From the NCBI RefSeq assembly GCF_902686445.1, contig NC_062226.1, positions 17,022,001 to 17,086,000 on the forward strand: 64,000 bases of DNA, in the 5' to 3' direction. This document shows positions 32,856-44,159 of this stretch, piece after piece (the first letter of the stretch is position 1; the number at the start of each line of letters is the position of its first letter). This DNA comes from Sciurus carolinensis (Eukaryota > Chordata > Mammalia > Rodentia > Sciuridae). A program made the translations under genes and the position numbers. The notes under the pieces were generated by a model. That model did not search any database and had not been told where the DNA came from. It was given only the letters and a program-made list of their open reading frames with translations.

Positions 32856-33520
32856 TAAGGTAAGATTTAGATTTGGACTCTCTTTCCTCCTCCCATCTAA
32901 CCCTTAGTTCTAAGCCTAGTGCTCCAGTCCAGTTTAGCAAAGAGATAAAATTAGGTTTATGGAATGAGCCCCACCAAAAGTAAAATGGAATTTTGATTTC
33001 TTGTTTTCTATTATCATTTGTGCTTATTGTCCTTAGGATTCCTTCAGAGAGTAGGAATAGATGGTGTAAGGCAGGATTTGGGGATTCTCATGTGTTCCCT
33101 GGCCAAATACTATTTAATAATGCTCCACCCAACTACCTATCATTAAGACGAAACTTGGAATGCATGCTAGTGAAAATAGAAATGTCACAGACTGAAATAG
33201 GAAAGAGGACAGCTTCCCTCTCTGCACACTTTCTCTACGCCTCTCTTTGTGAACATCCTTGCCTGGCACATGTTAGGCAAGTCACACTGATTATTTCATG
33301 CAGTAACTTTCACCTGTTGAACTCAGTCAGCTGAGTTTCCCCCACTCCTCAATATTGTGGATGAAAGTATCTGACCAGAGGTTGGATTCAGTCTGTATTT
33401 TTTACAATGAAGCAGTAATGAAAAAAACCCAGAACATTAATTCTCTGTGATGATATAATCAAGAAAGGAGGAAAAAAATTTCATTCCATGGAGTTGGTTT
33501 TATTGTAATAATATAGGGCA
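32856..33520. other. Unassigned DNA
   Basis: A 113-codon frame starts at 32993 without domain signal. No repeat recognised. Confidence 0.4.
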
Positions 33521-33524
33521 AGCA

Positions 33525-33660
33525 TTTATCTGAGTCAGGGGCGGCAGCTGCTGGTTATAAACCACTGTAATAATGAAGACCAAATTGAATTATCTTCAGC
33601 CATGATTAAAGATCAAAGGAGATTTTTTTTAATAAACTCAGTCTTGTTTTTCTTTGTCAC
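33525..33660. other. CNE-like block
   Basis: Repeat-free stretch with CAGCTGCTGG (E-box), CCATGATTAAAGATCAAAGG (a TCF/LEF core ATCAAAGG at 33613-33620) and AATTGAATTATC. Looks like constrained regulatory DNA; untested. Confidence 0.28.
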
Positions 33661-33875
33661 AAATGGTTTAGGTTAAGCTATCAACTAAACTGAGATGGAA
33701 AGCTGAAGGATTTTTCAACAAAGCAGGCAAGCAATTGAGAAATGCAGGAATGGACAAATGCATTTGGAGATAGATGGGTAGGTGGGTAACTGTACAGGTA
33801 AATGAATAGCAATCCAGGGATATGACCACACCCTTTGTTGTTAGAAATCGTGTAGACAAGAATAATCATAACAAA
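33661..33875. other. Unassigned DNA
   Basis: Nothing recognised. Confidence 0.35.
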
Positions 33876-33879
33876 AATA

Positions 33880-34110
33880 TCAACTATCACTTTCTGAATA
33901 TGTGCTCTGAGCAAAGTACAAAATTAAGCACACTATAATATTTAAATGATTATCAGAATTAAAAACTAACCCACTTGGCAGGTATTATCTCCTTTTTAAA
34001 AGGGGTCTAAGACATAAAAAGTCATAGTAATTTGCTCCAGGAATTTGTGGAGTTCGAATTTAAATGTTTATCTTACTATTAAACCTACAACTCTTTTCCT
34101 GGCATATAAC
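33880..34110 (-). repeat. MIR copy
   Basis: TTTCTGAATATGTGCTCTGAG, GGCAGGTATTATCTCC, TTTTTAAAAGGGGTCTAAGAC, GTAATTTGCTCCAGG in minus-strand MIR order. Confidence 0.6.
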
Positions 34111-35205
34111 CTTCAATTGCCATAATTATATTAACACTGGGGTGCAGGAAGAGTGGATGCAGTTGAATATCCCTGTGCAAACATGAGACAATTCCTGCAG
34201 AAAAGAAAAATGCATTTCATCCCATGTGCAGTTTTTAAAATTTCAGGAAGTCTTTTGACCTCTAAGTTCACATCCATGTTATTTAAATGCCCATGTTAAG
34301 AAAGCTTTTCCCAAAGATTTAATGAGTACAAATGGGAGGGAGAAAAGACAGACAAGAAAATGCAATAGATAGTTTACAAGGAATGTCTTGGACTTGCTCT
34401 GTCTGGAGCAACTATATTTTTGGAATTTTGTTCCCTCAAAATTGTCTTTTAAATTAACATAATATACATGTATTTGCATAATTTCAAATTAATGCTTAAA
34501 CAGCCCTATCAGCCAAAATATATCTGTTGTAGGAAGAGGATGTGCACACTACCAATTAGACTTGTGTGATGTCCATCAAAATCTAGACCATGCTGTATCT
34601 GAAAGGGGCCTGAGTCACATGGACATCAACCACAGGTCATTCTCTGCACAGGATCATACTGTGACCACATACTCTCCAGTGTAATAGAATGTGTTTTATT
34701 ATAGTGAAGTGGTTTTGTTTTTAATGGATTCTCTCTGAAAATACTACTTTTTAAAATGTGCTGGTGTCTAGTGTCCTATATTTTCTGTTGGCTGATTTGA
34801 AGCAATGCAGTGTTTCATACACATAAAACCAGCCTGTAACCTCCTCCGCTGTCCTTAGCACCAAAGCACTGACTTTCCGGGACCTCCCATGCATTCCTCT
34901 ACATGCATGGGGTCCTTTATGACTTCTTTTCAGTCATTCTATTCTGCTTCGCTCCTTCTGCTACATCCTGCTTTTCCATCAAGTATGATTTTCACTTCTC
35001 TCTTCATCTGATACCATCTGGATTAATCCAATCCATGTATACTGGAGAAATATTTGACTTGAACTGGTTCCCATGGCCCTTATGGACAGCAAAGGGTGAG
35101 GACATTGGTCACTGTTGGAGATTTAAGCCATGATAGATAATATAAACATAGGAAAGAGGAGAAATTCAGCTTAGAATTTTGAACTTGCTTTTTGAGCTTT
35201 TTGGA
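34111..35205. other. Unassigned DNA
   Basis: AT-rich; no gene recognised. Confidence 0.45.
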
Positions 35206-35206
35206 A

Positions 35207-35224
35207 TTTTTTTTTTTTTTTTTT
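35207..35224. repeat. Poly-T tract
   Basis: Uninterrupted T-run of about 18. Confidence 0.9.
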
Positions 35225-35269
35225 ACTAGTGGCATTTATCTGACTTGACCTTTACATTATCAAAAGGCA

Positions 35270-36480
35270 TTCATGTGATTCTGAGAAAATGGTGGAGTAG
35301 GAAGCACCAGGAACCTGTCTCCCCACTTGACAATTGCACAGCCAGAATCTGTCCAATATAACTCCCTTAGAACTCTGAGTTTGTTGAAAACTTGCAACTT
35401 GCAAGGGAAGGCTTGGATGGTAAATTGTGGCTAATTTTGCCAAATTTCAGCTGTTATCACAGTGGCCACTAGCCATCTCCCTCCCACAACCCCATGACTG
35501 GCAGCTGTGAGCATGTTACTGCAGCAGTTTACACACCAGGTAACCAAAAGGTGCCCTTTCCTCCACATATCAGGGAACCATGAGCTGATTGCCAATTGCC
35601 AATTTTGATCATAGAGGTGCAGACCAAGAGGCCAGCAGTCATTGTTGTTATACCTCCTCAACTGTTGCAAGTCCCTGTGACTGAAGTGACTGCCAGGGGA
35701 CTTGAAGACTCAGCATTCTGATATTTAAACCCCTTCTCTTTCTATTTTTTTTTTTTTTTAATTTTTCCTTTTTCCCAGTTTTGGAGATAGACAATTAAAG
35801 AACAGAACATTCAAAAACAACTGTATATGCAGAGAAAATTAGAAAGGGGCCATGAATGCCCAGGGAAAGATACAAGCTCAGAAAAGATTTGAAAAGGCCT
35901 TAAGTTTACACCTCAGTCTTGCAACAATAAAAAATCAAAACAAAACAAAAACAGTAACAGGAACAAACATCAGAAAACCCCATAAAGGGGAAGTATCTGA
36001 TTTCCAGACACACCACATTAATAGAATCAAATGTCTTGTTTTCAAATAGAAAACATAGGCATAAAAAGAAACAGAAAACTTATGGCTCATTCAAAGAGAA
36101 GATAGATACATACATACATACATAAACAGATACATAGATAGATGTATAGACAGAAACCTTTCCTAAAAAAGGACGTTATGACAAATTTACTGAACAAAGG
36201 CTTTATAACAACCATCTTAAATATGTTCAAAGGAAGGTGGTGATAAAGTGAGGAAAATAATGTAGAAACAATAAGAAAAATATCAATAGGACTTTAGAAA
36301 ACCTTAAAGAATACAAAAAGCAAATTTCTGGAACTGAAAAGTAGAATAACTGAAATGAAAAAGACATTAGAGAGATCCAAAGGTAGATTTGAGCAACAGC
36401 AGACTAAGCGAACTTGAAGATTGGAACATGGAGATTTACGAAGTCAGAGGAACAGAAAGTGATAAGATGGAAGAAACTAA
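35270..36480 (+). mobile_element. Old L1 (L1M-like) 5' region
   Basis: Starts near AAAATGGTGGAGTAGGAAGC ('AAGATGGCGGACTAGGAAGC' type L1 5' start), then GGAACCTGTCTCCCCACTTG, AAATTTCAGCTGTTATCAC, and a purine-rich tail with TTTCTGGAACTGAAAAGTAG, AATAACTGAAATGAAAAAG and CTAAGCGAACTTGAAGATTG, as upstream of and into L1 ORF1. No intact ORF: only about 65 codons are open near 35852. A T-run (35746-35759) and a TACA/TAGA tract (36103-36150) lie inside. Confidence 0.65.
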
Positions 36481-36960
36481 GACCTCAGGCCTTGATTAGC
36501 CTCCCTCCATTCCCTTTTTCTTTTAATACTTTGAAAATAGCGCACACTAATTTCTGGCCTCTAAAGTTTCTGGTGAGAAATCTGCTGATAATCTTATAAA
36601 GGATCCCTTGTATAGGATGAGTCACTTCCCTCTTGCTGTTATGAATATTTTCTTTTTGTTTTTGGCTTTTACAGTTTTAACAATTCGATTATATTATACC
36701 TCGATGTGGATCTCTATGTTTATTGAACAACTTTGATGTTTATATTTGTGTCCATCAGATTGGGAGGTTTTCAGTCATTATTTCTTCAAATATTCTCTCT
36801 CATCCTTTCTCACCCTCCTCTCCTTGGGACCACCTATAATTCTTTAGGCACAATTCATTTTAATTCTGTTTTTTCTCTGAGGGTCTAGGATGGCCATATA
36901 TTGACGTATTTGGGGAATAAATAGTCCCCCTCTTCTGAGATTCCACAGTTTCACATCAAA
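36481..36960. mobile_element. L1-like fragment, orientation unsure
   Basis: TTTCTGGCCTCTAAAGTTTC, TGGTGAGAAATCTGCTGATA, ATCTTATAAAGGATCCCTTG, TATTTCTTCAAATATTCTC TCTC form a block often found in old L1 copies. It directly follows the L1 5' region, so it may be part of a rearranged L1. Confidence 0.5.
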
Positions 36961-37205
36961 TGCTAGTAAAGGTAGTTAGGATAAAGTGGTGGGACACGAG
37001 CCCCAGTAAGGGCAACTGACTTGCCAATATAAACGGCCTGGTAGCCTCAGAAAGCTCAGGTCTTGTCTGACAGGCTGTAGGATTCCAACCCAACATGCAG
37101 GATGCATGTAGTCCCTTGGGAGTTCCCAAACCCAGGCCAGCCTTCTATTCATTGTGTTACCACTGAGCATGACCTGGCTTTCTGGGAAAAGAGAATGGCA
37201 AGAGG
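36961..37205. other. Unassigned DNA
   Basis: Nothing recognised. Confidence 0.35.
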
Positions 37206-37209
37206 GAGG

Positions 37210-37380
37210 CAGTGCTGTGGAGCACAGTGCTTCTCTAATTTCAATACAGGTGAGTCACCTACAGTCTTGTTAAAATGCAGATTCTTATTCACTAAGTCTG
37301 GGTGGATCTGAAATGAACTTTTAAAATATGTCCAAGCTCCCTGGGGTATTGAGCATCTATCTGGTTCATGGTTCTCATTT
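37210..37380 (-). mobile_element. MER5-type remnant
   Basis: GTGCTTCTCTAATTTCAATAC, GAGTCACCTACAGTCTTG, TTAAAATGCAGATTC and ATGGTTCTCATTTTCAG show MER5 arrangement with terminal-repeat-like ends. Confidence 0.55.
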
Positions 37381-37384
37381 TCAG

Positions 37385-37565
37385 TAGTAGTAGAAGACCA
37401 TGGGGTTTGGAGTCATGCAGACAACTGTGTTTTGAGTGACCTCAGGGTAGCCAATTACTCTAAGCTCATTTTCTCACCTGGAAAATGATTCATCTCCTAG
37501 GACTGTTGTGATGTGATTGTAAATGCTTAGTAAAGCATCCTAGCACAATAAAACATAGCAAGAAA
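37385..37565 (+). repeat. MIR copy
   Basis: GGGGTTTGGAGTCATGCAG, CATTTTCTCACCTGGAAAATG, GACTGTTGTGATGTGATTG, AGTAAAGCATCCTAGCAC. Confidence 0.65.
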
Positions 37566-38185
37566 AAATGTTCTACGGCATATTTAGCTTCCATTCCTGC
37601 CAGCTCCTTGGTAGCTAATGTAATGGACCCTCCCCGTAAGACACTAAGAATTGGACATGTACCAATGGGCAGGGTTGCTTCTGCTCCTACCTGAGTACAT
37701 TATGGCTCCATGGAGAAGGACAAGTCAAGTCTGTACACCTACCTCATTTCACTGGTGCATGCAACTGAGTAGTTCATGCTGAAACTATTGTGCAGACTTT
37801 AGGGTGAAAGACTAAGTAGACTACTTAGATGTCTAAGCCTCATGTTCCCAGTAGGCTTTTACCAGAGCTCAATATTGGAGGTTATCATTTATTGGTTAAG
37901 CTCTGAATATAGACAAACTTTGTCTCTTACATGGATAGTTCTCCTTATATAGACTGTTATCTCAGTTGACAGACATCAAAGCATACCAGCAGCAGGCTAC
38001 ATTTTGACCATTTATTCCATTCTTGGCTTAATATATCTCAGTATGTTTTTCAGAAGTTCATCTTGATTTCTTAATCATAGTTCCCGCCAGTCCATCATCG
38101 GTACAACCGCTTTCCCTGTCATTGTCACAGCCACAGGCATCAACAACAACAGCTTCATCACTGTCCACAGAAGATTCAGACACAA
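37566..38185. other. Unassigned DNA
   Basis: No gene recognised. Confidence 0.4.
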
Positions 38186-38189
38186 TTTT

Positions 38190-38410
38190 GTTCAATTCAA
38201 AATGAATTGAACTTGCCAAATGTGTGCAGTGTACTAGATACTGTGGTCCTGTACTCTGCATTGTGTGGAGGGAGGGACCAGCTCCATTTGGACAATCTGA
38301 GTGGGACTGACATATTTGATGTAGGCACTGGGGATACGAGGCTGAACAACCCCAGGCCCTGCCATCAGTTGGTCCTGGAGGTGAAGAGAAGAACAATGGC
38401 TTAACTCCAT
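38190..38410. repeat. L2-like fragment
   Basis: GTGTGCAGTGTACTAGATAC, GTAGGCACTGGGGATACGAG, GGCTGAACAACCCC, CCTGCCATCAG and GTCCTGGAGG follow the L2-related order. The overlapping frames of 65-112 codons here are explained by this. Confidence 0.45.
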
Positions 38411-38940
38411 GACTGGAGGAAACGCGGGTCTCAGGTGGCGATTTTCATCAGTGAACAGGACGGAAGGGAATGGGAGAGAAAAGCAACAGAGTTTCCCCAA
38501 GCTTAGAGACCGGGATGGGAGGGGAGGAGCATGCCAGCCCTGAACAAATGCAGCAAACAGGAGATCTGCTCACACTAGCTACAGGATTCTTATCTAGTTT
38601 GGACTTTATCTGAAATTAAAATCATACCTGACATATGAGGCCCTGGAAGAAACGCACCGTGCCTTTCCCACCTAAGATTATCTCTGTCTAGTTCCTGTGC
38701 AATAAGAAGCCTGCAAGAGAAACCTCCACACCCCACCCCTTCTCTTTCTGGAAAGAAAGTGGTTGTCCTCTAAGCCAGGGCTTTTAGCATTAAAATCTCA
38801 GGATGGCTCTAGTGATCAGAAAGTTACACAGTGGCTCCTGTTTGGAATTTGAGTCTGTTTCTGGAACCAGAGTAAATTCATGCTGTCCTCGTCGTCCCTA
38901 AGGCTCATGTGGTACCAGTATGGTGCCTGACTCTTGGTGG
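38411..38940. other. Unassigned DNA
   Basis: No gene recognised. Confidence 0.4.
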
Positions 38941-38944
38941 CTCT

Positions 38945-39110
38945 TTACAGCATCACTCTAGTTATTTCCACATTTCTTATTCAGTCTTACAAAAACCTAT
39001 AACAAAGAAAGAATTACTATTCCCAATTTACAACTGAGGATACTGAGTCTCAGATAGTACAGGGACTTTTAAACATAAACTTTGGTTTAAAACTCAAGTC
39101 CTTTATCTCC
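38945..39110 (-). repeat. MIR copy
   Basis: TTATTCAGTCTTACAAAAACC, TACTATTCCCAATTTACAAC, TGAGGATACTGAGTCTCAG, and a degraded end. Confidence 0.65.
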
Positions 39111-40300
39111 TTTTTTATGGAGAAGGGATTGATTTGCAGATCACAAGGTCACCATAGTGTCTACTCAATCCTATGATTACAGTGGGAAAACAGTAATGAA
39201 TAATACAAAAATAAATAAATTGTTCTATGGTTCTAATAATGTTCCACTGTGTTTACTTATAACACAGGCAGCCAGTCCATGGGCTATCCATACTTCACTA
39301 ACCTCTGTTCTAGAATGTTCTCTGGAATCTCACCCTTGGCACCTTTTAAGTTAGAAAACAAAGAATTACATTAGTTTCCCGAGGGTTTCCATTTTGTCCA
39401 ATAGATACCTTGCAACCCAGCCCTGGTCCCAGGCCTAAGTCCCACCCTGGTATTTCTTTTGTGACACATGGTCCCTATTGATTATATACTGCACCATATC
39501 CTCACATCATTGTAGAAAATTACCCACATGTCCCTTATTTAATTTCATGTCATGGCCTATTATTTAATATTGGGAATCCTATCATATTAGGTCTATTGAG
39601 CTACAACAGATCCTATATTCTATCCTAGTTTTAGAAAAATGCACACATCTTTTTTTGTTTTTTTCTCCTGGGAAGTTTTCCTGTTGACCTTCCATAAAGG
39701 CAAAAAGCAAAATGTAAGTTGTAACTCAAGGAAAGTGTTTTAGCCATGGGCTGAGGTACTATGAATCAGGTATTTAATTTGCAGTGAAGACTAGAGAAGA
39801 ACTAATAGTTAGCATGTCTATTAAACTCTCTCTCAGACATCAGATATTATAAGTGAGCCTCTGAGAAGTGCTGATTGGAAGCACAATCAAATCCTCTAAC
39901 AAGGACTTGGAGTGCAGATAATCCCAATTGTGGATTACAGTAAAACCCACAGACTGTGGGCACTATGTGTTACACATAAGAACTGATCATATGTTATCTT
40001 CCCAGGGAAATAGCAGCCAGAGAATACTTTACAAATACAATCACAGTATCCTTCATGGGGGGTCTTAGCTTGGGGTTCTCAGAGACTATCCTCAAAAGAA
40101 ACTAGAGATGATAATTGAACAGGAAGCCTAGTCAAGACAAAGATGAAGATGAAGTCAAGGGGAAGACAGCTTGAGAAGCCTCCTAGAATTAATTGTATAA
40201 TCAATGCCCAATTTTAATATTTTGACATGAAGGTGGACCAGTCTCACCTAAAGACTGTAAAGGAAGAAAACTGATTTGTTTGATCTGAACGTATTCAAGA
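39111..40300. other. Unassigned DNA
   Basis: No gene or named repeat. Confidence 0.45.
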
Positions 40301-40310
40301 TTCTTAATTA

Positions 40311-40345
40311 GTACTCAAGAAATTTACTTTGTACTCAAGAAATTT
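40311..40345. repeat. Short tandem duplication, 20-bp period
   Basis: The 15-mer GTACTCAAGAAATTT is present exactly at 40311 and 40331. Confidence 0.8.
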
Positions 40346-40429
40346 TAGTAAAAGTACAATCCACTGGTAGCATACAGCAGTATCTTAGCCAAATTCTCTG
40401 TCAGAGACAATCCAAAGAATCAGAAATCC

Positions 40430-40640
40430 AAACATTTGGTCATTCATTCACAGATTCATGCATGTATGTTTTTATTCATTTATTCATGCAAGCATTCATC
40501 TATTCCTGGATTAATTTGCATAGTGGCCTCCCCAGATATATTTAAATGCATAAGTACAGGAATTCATTTATTCATCCGTGCACAAAGTCATTTATTCATG
40601 CATCTATGAAACTTTGATTCACTCCTTCAGTCGCGGATTC
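40430..40640. repeat. Decayed (CATT)n / (ATTCATG)n tract
   Basis: Repeated ATTCATTCA, TTCATGCATG, TTCATTTATTCATG and similar units over 200 bp with growing divergence, typical of an old tetranucleotide array. Confidence 0.75.
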
Positions 40641-40689
40641 TTAAAAGTATTCATTAATCTGTTCAGAAAATTGCCATTTAAAACTTTCT

Positions 40690-41230
40690 GTACAAAAAGC
40701 ATTGGATTAAGCGGTGTGTAGAATGAAGATGATTTCCTATACTCAGGGAGCACACACAGAAGAGGGAGAAAAAGACAAGAGCTTCCAAATGCTAAATATT
40801 ATGGCAATACAAAATATGTGTTGCATGCAAAGCTTCATAGAAGTTCACTAGCAAGGAAGATTTGCTTCCATTTGGAGCTGATATGTGAAGTGTGGAAGTG
40901 AGCGGCTCAAAAGAAGGTGGTCCTTAAGGTGAAGTATGCTGAGTAGACAGGATTCAGGCAAGACCATCTAGACCAAGGGAACCACATGAGCATATGCAAG
41001 GAGCTGAGAAAGCACAATGGTACACAGAAGAGGCTGAGGAGCAATGGGGGCTCCATATGCCTGGAAAACAGGGATTGGAGAGGCACAAGATGCTAATAGA
41101 AGCATGAAAGCCAGATCATGAAGGAGCTAAGGAGTTGGAACACAGTACTGTAGGTAGTAGCAAGCTGCTGAAGTGTGCAGAGAAATCTATCAGAAATGGG
41201 CACAAAGAGGTTTACTTAGGTAAAAAGGAA
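40690..41230 (-). repeat. L2-like copy, extended
   Basis: TACTCAGGGAGCACACACAG, TGGCAATACAAAATATGTG, GACAGGATTCAGGC and a long 'AAGGAGCTGAGAAAGCACAATGG...' part match the layout of long L2 relatives. Strand tentative. Confidence 0.4.
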
Positions 41231-42290
41231 TATGGGACTTGACCTGGACTTGCTGTGATCTTCATGATACCAACAGGTGTCCTTGAAAGCACAGGCAAAT
41301 AACTTTGGCCTCTGTATGAGACAGCATACAAGCCCCTTCCTCCCCTGCCCCATCAGCTGCACCATCAACCTCAGCTCCTGTCACCACTGAGTAGTCACCA
41401 GCCCTCTGGCTACTTGAAGAAGAACAGAGCAGGCTGGGGGATGGTCAGCAGGCAGCATTATCCACAAAGTGACTTCTGGAGTTTGCCTCTTTCCAGCTAG
41501 CTTCTCTCCTCCTGATGCTTCTCAACCTTGGCCTGAGCTAATGAACCTCAGAGAGCAAAGCTGTCTTTTGTTTGTTTGTCATTTTGAGGTTTTCTGGTTG
41601 ATTAAGATCTATACCAGCAGGAGGATATAAAATCACCAGCAATTCTTAACTGAGGATCACAGGGCATTTTCAATCCCTCCTGACAAAAATGCTGAACTTA
41701 ATAGAAAACTGCTGTCCCAACCACTTTAGATGAGAGAAATTGTTAAAAGGGTTTTTTTCCTTTCCCTTTTTTCCATCTGAATTGTTATTTTTTTCTGTCC
41801 TCTTATCATTTTCTGCTTTGTTTCACACCCCCTGTAAATCAGGTATCTTTTTAAAAAGAACAAAAAATGAATTCCTAGTTACAGACAAAAACTACAAATG
41901 AAGCTCACTCTGTATGAGGGCAAAGGGAAAGAAAAAAAAAAGATACTTGGTGACACTTTGAGGTTTACTTTTCCCCATCAAACCCTGGTCCTTCCTTTCC
42001 TGTGGACCGTTTTGGCGCCTGCCCCAGCTCCACCCCCAGGCCTAACCTGCATCTTTGAAACTCCTAACTCTCACTGGGAAAAGAATGCAGCCTTTACAGC
42101 TTCAGTCTTCTGGGGGAATGTAATTATCTAAGTTGGCATAGATCCAGGACTCAGCTCCCCCATGAAAAGGATTTCTTATGAAAGATTAAGTGGTAACACA
42201 TATGTCAACAGCGCTCCCAGCTCTGGAGTAATTCTGAGCAAACAAGAAAATGGCAACCGTTCCTGTTTCCAATCTGGAAACTCTCCCTGG
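41231..42290. other. Unassigned DNA
   Basis: A-rich at 41925-41942. The GC content rises after about 41990 towards the regulatory-looking island. Confidence 0.4.
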
Positions 42291-42300
42291 GTCTCTTTGT

Positions 42301-42313
42301 ACCCCAGGTGGCA
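42301..42313 (+). promoter_or_regulatory. CTCF-like motif (moderate match)
   Basis: ACCCCAGGTGGCA fits the CTCF core CCASYAGRKGGCR at 11 of 13 positions. It points towards the better site at 42549, which is on the other strand. Confidence 0.3.
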
Positions 42314-42532
42314 GAAAGCTCTTGAATTTGTTCAGGTGTTGTATCATGGGAGCCAACAGACAGGTGAGGGGGACAACAGGTTTATTCACCGTGAGCTTGA
42401 AGGGAATGGGAGCCAGGGAAGCAGCTGGCATAGAGACAGCCCTAGGAGGTTGCCTGTTTTAGGGATGCAGCACGGGCCACCGGGCCTGCTTAGCCCCGGT
42501 CTCCTTCCTGTTTCCTGTAGCCCTCCGCATTG

Positions 42533-42546
42533 GCTGGCATGGCAAC
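42533..42546. promoter_or_regulatory. RFX X-box-like motif
   Basis: GCTGGCATGGCAAC matches the RFX palindrome GTTGCCATGGCAAC at 12 of 14, with the right half-site CATGGCAAC perfect. Two bases separate it from the CTCF core. Confidence 0.4.
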
Positions 42547-42548
42547 AC

Positions 42549-42561
42549 TGCCCTCTACTGG
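42549..42561 (-). promoter_or_regulatory. CTCF core motif, full match
   Basis: Minus strand CCAGTAGAGGGCA matches CCASYAGRKGGCR at all 13 positions. This is the best architectural-protein motif in the window. Occupancy is inferred from motif only. Confidence 0.55.
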
Positions 42562-42714
42562 GGAAGTACTGTCATCACACCCCACCCAAGCTCCCATGGC
42601 CAAGGATCATCGCTGGGAGCACGATGGAGAGAAGAAAGGTTTGACAACCAAGCACCTCTAGGGTTAGCTCTGTGTGACTGGAGGGTCAAGAGTCCACATC
42701 TCTGACGTCTGCCT

Positions 42715-42865
42715 TAACCCAAGGTTGTGGAATCAGACGGCTCGGCCGTGCATTTTCTAGGTGGCCCTGGGCATACTTTACCTTTCTGAGGTTCATCTCA
42801 GGATGAAAGTCACCTACATTACAGGGATATGGTGAATACAAAATGCATGTTCCCTTTTCAGCAAG
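42715..42865 (+). repeat. MIR fragment
   Basis: TTGTGGAATCAGACGGCTC, GGTGGCCCTGGGCATAC TTTACCTTTCTGAGG, CTACATTACAGGGATATGG. Confidence 0.55.
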
Positions 42866-43535
42866 GGTAACCACACATTCTAATTTCCCCAGGTTGGTCT
42901 CAGTTTATACCTGTGGTCCTGATGTAACCCCTTTTATTCTCAAAAGGGTCCCATACAGATGATAAATTATATGGTCAGACCATCCAAAGCCTAGGACATC
43001 CTGCCAGTCAGAGCAGTTACCCTGTGAATCCTAGTTTCTCTCTTCTTTATTAGAATGCTGGTCTTCTACTGTGGATGCATATGTACCTTATTTAAGGGAC
43101 AGATGATGCAGTTTCCTTTCCTTTTCTTTCTGTGTAGCAAACTAGACACTAACTTTTCCTCATCCTGTAAAGTAAGCAGCATGATGGCGTTAGGAAAAAA
43201 CAGTGGGGGTGGGGAGGCATAGGCCAACAAACCACACCAAAAAACTCCAGTGAGAGCCTAAGCAAGTCCCCTTCCCCTCTCCAGGCAGGAAGGGTGATAC
43301 CTTTGCTTTACTCTCTTCCAGGACTGTAGCAAGGTCCAAATGCAGCAATGGTGCATAGAAGGCAATAATAGATAGAAATGCTGTATTATTATCTCATTTT
43401 CAGTGGATACCAGTTATCCACAGTTGAAAAATATCTCTAAGAAAGAAAATACAAAATTGCAGCATGTATAGCACAGCAATATAATATATATTTATTTATT
43501 CCAAGCATGACAAATGTGGGGAATTATTGAAATGT
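42866..43535. other. Unassigned DNA
   Basis: G-rich stretch AGTGGGGGTGGGGAGG at 43202. No gene recognised. Confidence 0.4.
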
Positions 43536-43539
43536 TTAC

Positions 43540-43695
43540 CACTATGAAAGCTCAAATCAGTGACAATGGCCAAATTTTGTTGCATTGATGTCCCTGAGGA
43601 GAAGCTGGCACCAATGCCAGAGTGGCAGCTGATCCACAGATCTATTTACATAAATTTGCATTGGTGCGAAGTTGGAAAATAAATGCTGATGTTAA
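43540..43695. other. CNE-like block with an octamer
   Basis: Repeat-free; contains TTTACATAAATTTGCATTGG with the POU octamer ATTTGCAT at 43654-43661 next to a forkhead-like TACATAAA. Conservation untested. Confidence 0.28.
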
Positions 43696-43734
43696 GGAGA
43701 GTGGTTTTCTTTCAGCCTAAGGCATCCAACAGAG

Positions 43735-43945
43735 CATAGCTTGGAAGAGCTCTGGCTCTGGAATCTGGCCAGTTACCTTCTATTTATGCGACCTTGGATG
43801 AATTATCACCTCAGTGTACTGTTTCTTTCTCTAGAAATGGGAATTACAGTAACATTTTGCAGAAGGTTGGTGGAAGTATTAAATGAGTTAACGTGTATGA
43901 AGGATTTGGCCTATTAAATGCTCAAATATTAGCTGCTATTATTAT
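43735..43945 (+). repeat. MIR copy
   Basis: GAGCTCTGGCTCTGGAATC, ATGCGACCTTGGATGAATT, TCTAGAAATGGGAATTACAG, TATTAAATGAGTTAACG and CTCAAATATTAGCTGCTATT. Confidence 0.75.
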
Positions 43946-44159
43946 CTCAGAATCTGCCAGTTGCCCCCCACCATCAACCTCAGTAACACAGACTCTGTGG
44001 TCTCCTTCTGTAAATCATGAAAGTTGGAATTTTAGAGCTAGGAGGGAGGAAATTCAGAACCTCTAATCAGTCATTTTCCAACTTTTATTTCTTCTAAAAT
44101 AACCATGGAACACTTTTTGAAAATGAAAGCTTACACGGAAACCCAGCAGGAGGAGCCGA

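Larger units (their letters stand above)
42162..42644. other. GC-richer, motif-dense island (possible enhancer or insulator)
   Basis: About 480 bp without recognisable repeats, GC-richer than its surroundings. It holds two ETS cores in tandem (CTTCCTGTTTCCTG, 42505-42518), an X-box-like site and a CTCF core. The plus strand is open for 160 codons here, the longest frame in the window, but the protein would be low in structure, with no domain, and a second frame overlaps on the minus strand. I regard it as non-coding. Confidence 0.4.

Noticed and set aside
35852..36049. 65-codon frame
   Set aside because: Lies in old L1 5' sequence, too short and broken to be an ORF1 product.
42162..42644. 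160-codon plus-strand frame, the longest in the window
   Set aside because: No domain, signal or membrane segment; a minus-strand frame of 81 codons and a second plus-strand frame use the same bases; the region is GC-rich, which lengthens chance frames.
43202..43217. Possible G-quadruplex (AGTGGGGGTGGGGAGG)
   Set aside because: Only two long G-runs plus GG; too weak to call.
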